NCBI RefSeq assembly: GCF_023062595.1
Contig: NZ_JALLAN010000001.1
Span: 62,001 to 126,000, forward strand
DNA: 64,000 bases
From: Arthrobacter rhizosphaerae
GTDB taxonomy: Bacteria; Actinomycetota; Actinomycetes; Actinomycetales; Micrococcaceae
Direction of reading: 5' to 3'
A program made the translations under genes and the position numbers. Below the pieces are notes generated by a model. That model saw only the letters and a program-made list of their open reading frames with translations, was not told the DNA's origin and ran no database searches. Of the stretch, positions 60,997 to 64,000 are shown one piece after another; the first letter of the stretch is position 1, and each line of letters starts with the position of its first letter.

Positions 60997-62229
60997 GTGA
61001 CTTTACCGCTGCAGCTTCCCGGATCCCATCCTGCGCCTTCGGCCTTGCGCCTCTTCACCTCTGAGTCGGTGACTGAAGGACATCCCGACAAGATCTGCGA
61101 CCAGATCAGTGATGCGATCCTTGACGCTCTGCTGGCTGCAGACCCCGAGTCGCGGGTAGCGGTAGAGACCATGGCCACTACCGGCCTGGTTCACGTCGCC
61201 GGTGAAGTCACCACTGACGCCTACGTTGAAATCCCGCAGCTTGTCCGCGAGACCATCCTGGGTATCGGCTACGACTCGTCCGCCAACGGTTTCGACGGCG
61301 CCCGCTGCGGCGTGTCGGTATCAATCGGCCAACAGTCCAATGACATCGCAGGCGGGGTCTTCAATTCCCTGGAAGCCCGCGAAGGCCGCCAGGAGGACGA
61401 CTACGACCTCCAGGGCGCCGGCGACCAAGGCCTCATGTTCGGCTATGCCAGCGACGAAACGCCGTCGTACATGCCGGTTCCCATCTGGATTGCCCACCGG
61501 CTCTCGGAACGCCTGACGGAAGTCCGCAAGAACGGCCAGCTCGCCTACCTGCGTCCGGACGGGAAAACCCAGGCCACCATAGGTTACGACGGCGACCGCC
61601 CGGTATCTGTGGAAACCATTGTGATCTCCAGCCAGCACGCCGAGGGCGCAAGCCTGGAACAGCTTCGGGCCGATCTGGTTGAGTACGTTATCGATCCTGT
61701 CCTGGCGACGGCCGACCTTGATATCTCACGTACGAGAAACATCCTGAATCCGGCGGGTGCCTTCGTCATCGGCGGCCCCGTAGGCGACGCCGGCCTGACC
61801 GGACGAAAGATCATCGTTGACACCTACGGGGGAATGGCCCGCCACGGCGGTGGCGCCTTCAGCGGCAAAGACCCCTCGAAAGTTGACCGTTCCGCTGCCT
61901 ACGCCATGCGCTGGGTTGCGAAGAATGTAGTTGCGGCAGGGCTGGCCAAACGCGCCGAAATCCAGATCGCTTACGCGATCGGGCAGGCACGGCCTGTGGG
62001 TACCTATGTTGAAACTTTTGGGACCGAGACGGTGGACCCGGCGCGGATCAGTGAAGCTATCGCGGAGATCTTCGACCTCAGGCCGCGGGCTATCATCGAT
62101 GCCCTTGACCTGAAACGCCCCATTTACGCCAAGACGGCCGCTCACGGCCACTTCGGCCGGGACGACCCTGACTTCACCTGGGAGCGGCTGGATCGGGTCG
62201 AGGAACTGAAGGCCTTCTTCAACGCCTGA
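60997..62229 (+). CDS. metK: S-adenosylmethionine synthase
   Basis: Makes SAM from methionine and [23 protein letters not shown] opens the fold, [12 protein letters not shown] and [19 protein letters not shown] are the diagnostic loops, and [14 protein letters not shown] follows. It has 410 residues. GTG 60997 is 121 bases after coaBC, with AAGG upstream. Confidence 0.98.
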   Translation: MTLPLQLPGSHPAPSALRLFTSESVTEGHPDKICDQISDAILDALLAADPESRVAVETMATTGLVHVAGEVTTDAYVEIPQLVRETILGIGYDSSANGFDGARCGVSVSIGQQSNDIAGGVFNSLEAREGRQEDDYDLQGAGDQGLMFGYASDETPSYMPVPIWIAHRLSERLTEVRKNGQLAYLRPDGKTQATIGYDGDRPVSVETIVISSQHAEGASLEQLRADLVEYVIDPVLATADLDISRTRNILNPAGAFVIGGPVGDAGLTGRKIIVDTYGGMARHGGGAFSGKDPSKVDRSAAYAMRWVAKNVVAAGLAKRAEIQIAYAIGQARPVGTYVETFGTETVDPARISEAIAEIFDLRPRAIIDALDLKRPIYAKTAAHGHFGRDDPDFTWERLDRVEELKAFFNA

Positions 62230-62278
62230 CCCTCCCTGACCGGCTTAGGACATGGGCGACGCCGAGGGGAGGCAAGGA

Positions 62279-64000
62279 ATGACGTCAGTCAGGAGAAACG
62301 TCGCCGCGGGCGGAATCATGGCCACGAGTGGACCAAGCAGTTCCCGCGAGCCCGTCCAACCTTCGCTGCTACAGGGATTTCCCCCTCTGGTGCAACGCCA
62401 GTCACCGGCAGGTCCGGACCTTGCCCCCGAGTTGCCCGTTGCCCGGATCGTCATCGAATCGCCGCTGCCACATCTTGACAGGCCATTCGACTACAGTGTT
62501 CCGGCAACCCTGCATCATGCGGCGAAGCCAGGGGTGCGGGTGAAGGTGAAATTCAACGGGCAGGACCTTTCCGGGTATCTCCTGGAGAGGGTCGCCGCGT
62601 CGGATGCCGGGCATTCTCTGGTACCTCTGCACAAGGTTGTCTCCGACGTCGCCGTCCTGACACCTGCGCTGGCGGAGCTCGCCGGAAGTGTGGCTGCAAG
62701 ATACGCCGGCACGGTCAGTGATGTCCTGAGGCTTGCAATCCCGCCGCGCGTGGCCAAGCTGGAAAAGGAGCTTACTGGGCTTCCTGACCGGTCTGAGGGC
62801 CCTGAGTCTGACCTTCCTGCATATCAGCCATCCGTGAACTGGGCCAGATACAGTAACGGGCCGGCCTTCCTTCAGCATCTTTCCGCGGGTAAGTCACCCA
62901 AGGCCGTTCTCAGCGCCCTGCAGGGGTTTGGAACTGCAGGCTGGCCACATCTGCTGGCGGAAGCTGTTGCAGCTGTCAGATTTTCCGGCCGGGGCGCCGT
63001 AGTGGTTGTTCCCGATTACCGCGACCTGGACCGGGTGGAGGCAGCACTCCTGGAGATACTGCCCCCCGAAGACGTCGCACGGCTGAATGCCGACGACGGC
63101 CCGACGCCGCGCTACCGCAATTACCTGCGGCTCCTGACAGGATCCGCACGGGTTGCTGTGGGCACCCGCTCCGCAGCCTATGCCCCCGTGCAGAACCTTG
63201 GGCTGGTGGTGTGCTGGGACGACGGCGATGACCTCCACATCGAGCAACGCTCACCCTACGCGCATACCCGGGAGATTTTGCTCTTGCGGTCCGGGCAGGA
63301 GAATGCGGCCTGCCTGTTTGCTGCGCACACACGGAGTACGGAACTCCAGCGCCTGGTGGAGTCGGGTTGGGCCAGAGCAGTTGAAGCTGAACGTACGGAG
63401 GTCCGGCGAACCGTGCCGCGTGTGCTGAACACGGCGGACAGCTACGAGCAAGAGCACGATCCCCTCGCCCGGATAGCCCGTCTTCCCGGTGCTGCCTGGC
63501 GTGCGGCCAAGGAAGGACTCCAGAGGGGTCCGGTGCTGGTCCAGGTGGCCCGCACGGGATACGCGCCCTCCCTGGTCTGTGAGCGGTGCCGGGAACAGGC
63601 ACGTTGCGGAGCCTGCCAGGGACCCTTGGCCATTGCGGGCTCCAGCGGGACGTCTGCCGTCCCGCAGTGCCGCTGGTGCTCCACGCCGGCACCTGAATGG
63701 CAATGCACTCATTGTGGCGGGCACCAGCTTCGCCGTGGCGCGACGGGGGTGTTAAGGACTGCTGAGGAACTGGGGCGGGCTTTTCCCGGAGCGCCGGTGG
63801 TCACCTCGTCGGGCGATCAGGTTAAGGCCACGGTCCCGGACACCAAGGCGCTGGTAGTCGCCACCGTCGGAGCGGAACCCGTGGCCGAACAGGGGTATGC
63901 CGCCGCGTTGCTGCTGGACGGGGATTCCTTGCTGCGCAGGGAAAGCCTCCGCGCCGGTGAGGATGCTGTCCGCCGATGGTTCAACGCTGCTGCCTTGGTA
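62279..64000 (+). CDS. priA: Primosomal protein N' (PriA), helicase motifs degenerate, 3' end outside window
   Basis: 574 codons are present. A DNA-binding N-terminal domain (VARIVIESPLPHLDRPFDYS, GVRVKVKFNGQDLSGYLLE) is followed by a helicase-like core. Where PriA should have a GxxxxGKT Walker A there is ALQGFGTAGWPHLLAEA, and the DEEH box is replaced by CWDDGDDLHIEQ. The zinc-binding cysteines remain (CERCREQARCGAC and CRWCSTPAPEWQCTHC). Actinobacterial PriA proteins are generally of this probably ATPase-dead kind. ATG 62279 has GGGGAGG six bases upstream; ATG 62318 is an alternative. Confidence 0.92.
   Translation, partial: MTSVRRNVAAGGIMATSGPSSSREPVQPSLLQGFPPLVQRQSPAGPDLAPELPVARIVIESPLPHLDRPFDYSVPATLHHAAKPGVRVKVKFNGQDLSGYLLERVAASDAGHSLVPLHKVVSDVAVLTPALAELAGSVAARYAGTVSDVLRLAIPPRVAKLEKELTGLPDRSEGPESDLPAYQPSVNWARYSNGPAFLQHLSAGKSPKAVLSALQGFGTAGWPHLLAEAVAAVRFSGRGAVVVVPDYRDLDRVEAALLEILPPEDVARLNADDGPTPRYRNYLRLLTGSARVAVGTRSAAYAPVQNLGLVVCWDDGDDLHIEQRSPYAHTREILLLRSGQENAACLFAAHTRSTELQRLVESGWARAVEAERTEVRRTVPRVLNTADSYEQEHDPLARIARLPGAAWRAAKEGLQRGPVLVQVARTGYAPSLVCERCREQARCGACQGPLAIAGSSGTSAVPQCRWCSTPAPEWQCTHCGGHQLRRGATGVLRTAEELGRAFPGAPVVTSSGDQVKATVPDTKALVVATVGAEPVAEQGYAAALLLDGDSLLRRESLRAGEDAVRRWFNAAALV

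Overview
The window is a gene-dense, high-GC stretch of an actinobacterial chromosome, most likely from the Micrococcaceae (Arthrobacter/Pseudarthrobacter type). The evidence is gene content and order. It carries a phosphatidylinositol-phosphate synthase, an actinobacterial-type integration host factor, a single long Rel protein, MurT/GatD, a VLRF1-type peptidyl-tRNA hydrolase, DUF349 and DUF948 proteins, many GTG/TTG starts and tightly overlapping operons. I saw no rRNA, tRNA, CRISPR array, prophage or insertion sequence. The genus call rests on recognition, not on a database search.

Layout. 1-5.7 kb: the end of an error-prone DNA polymerase (dnaE2), then thrS, a HIT hydrolase and phosphatidylinositol-phosphate synthase. 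5.9-13.1 kb: vitamin B6 genes pdxS and pdxT, separated by an M3 oligopeptidase, a CapA-like lipoprotein and the murT-gatD pair. 13.1-22.3 kb: yebC, ruvC-ruvA-ruvB, yajC-secD-secF and rel. 22.1-27.9 kb: an AbiEi-like protein, a Nudix hydrolase, a DUF349 protein with an acidic repeat, a membrane-anchored cyclophilin and hisS. 27.9-35 kb: an APC permease, aspS, a GNAT protein, a VLRF1 peptidyl-tRNA hydrolase, rarA and a stand-alone rpsD. 35.2-46.5 kb: a DUF948 protein, a small protein, alaS, ruvX, mltG, aroE, aroC, aroK, aroB, a TPR protein, efp and nusB. 46.5-49.2 kb: a small accessory patch (frameshifted NAD-binding oxidoreductase, CX5R phosphatase-like protein, PrsW-type protease). 49.4-64 kb: pyrR-pyrB-pyrC-(PH-like membrane protein)-carA-carB-pyrF, then a fused mIHF-guanylate kinase gene, rpoZ, coaBC, metK and the start of priA.

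How the genes work together. The aroE-C-K-B run covers most of the shikimate path to chorismate. The pyr genes make UMP and probably answer to PyrR through a site in the pyrR leader. ruvABC, ruvX, rarA, dnaE2 and priA serve DNA repair and restart. thrS, hisS, aspS and alaS, with efp, rpsD, nusB, rel and VLRF1, serve translation and its stress response.

The most unusual item is the reading frame at 58346-59266. It joins a whole mIHF-type nucleoid protein to a whole guanylate kinase with no stop codon between them. Other notable points are a MltG with a very histidine-rich cytoplasmic tail, a MurT without its usual zinc-ribbon cysteines, a PyrR-binding motif beside the pyrR start, and structured leaders before rpsD, metK and secD.
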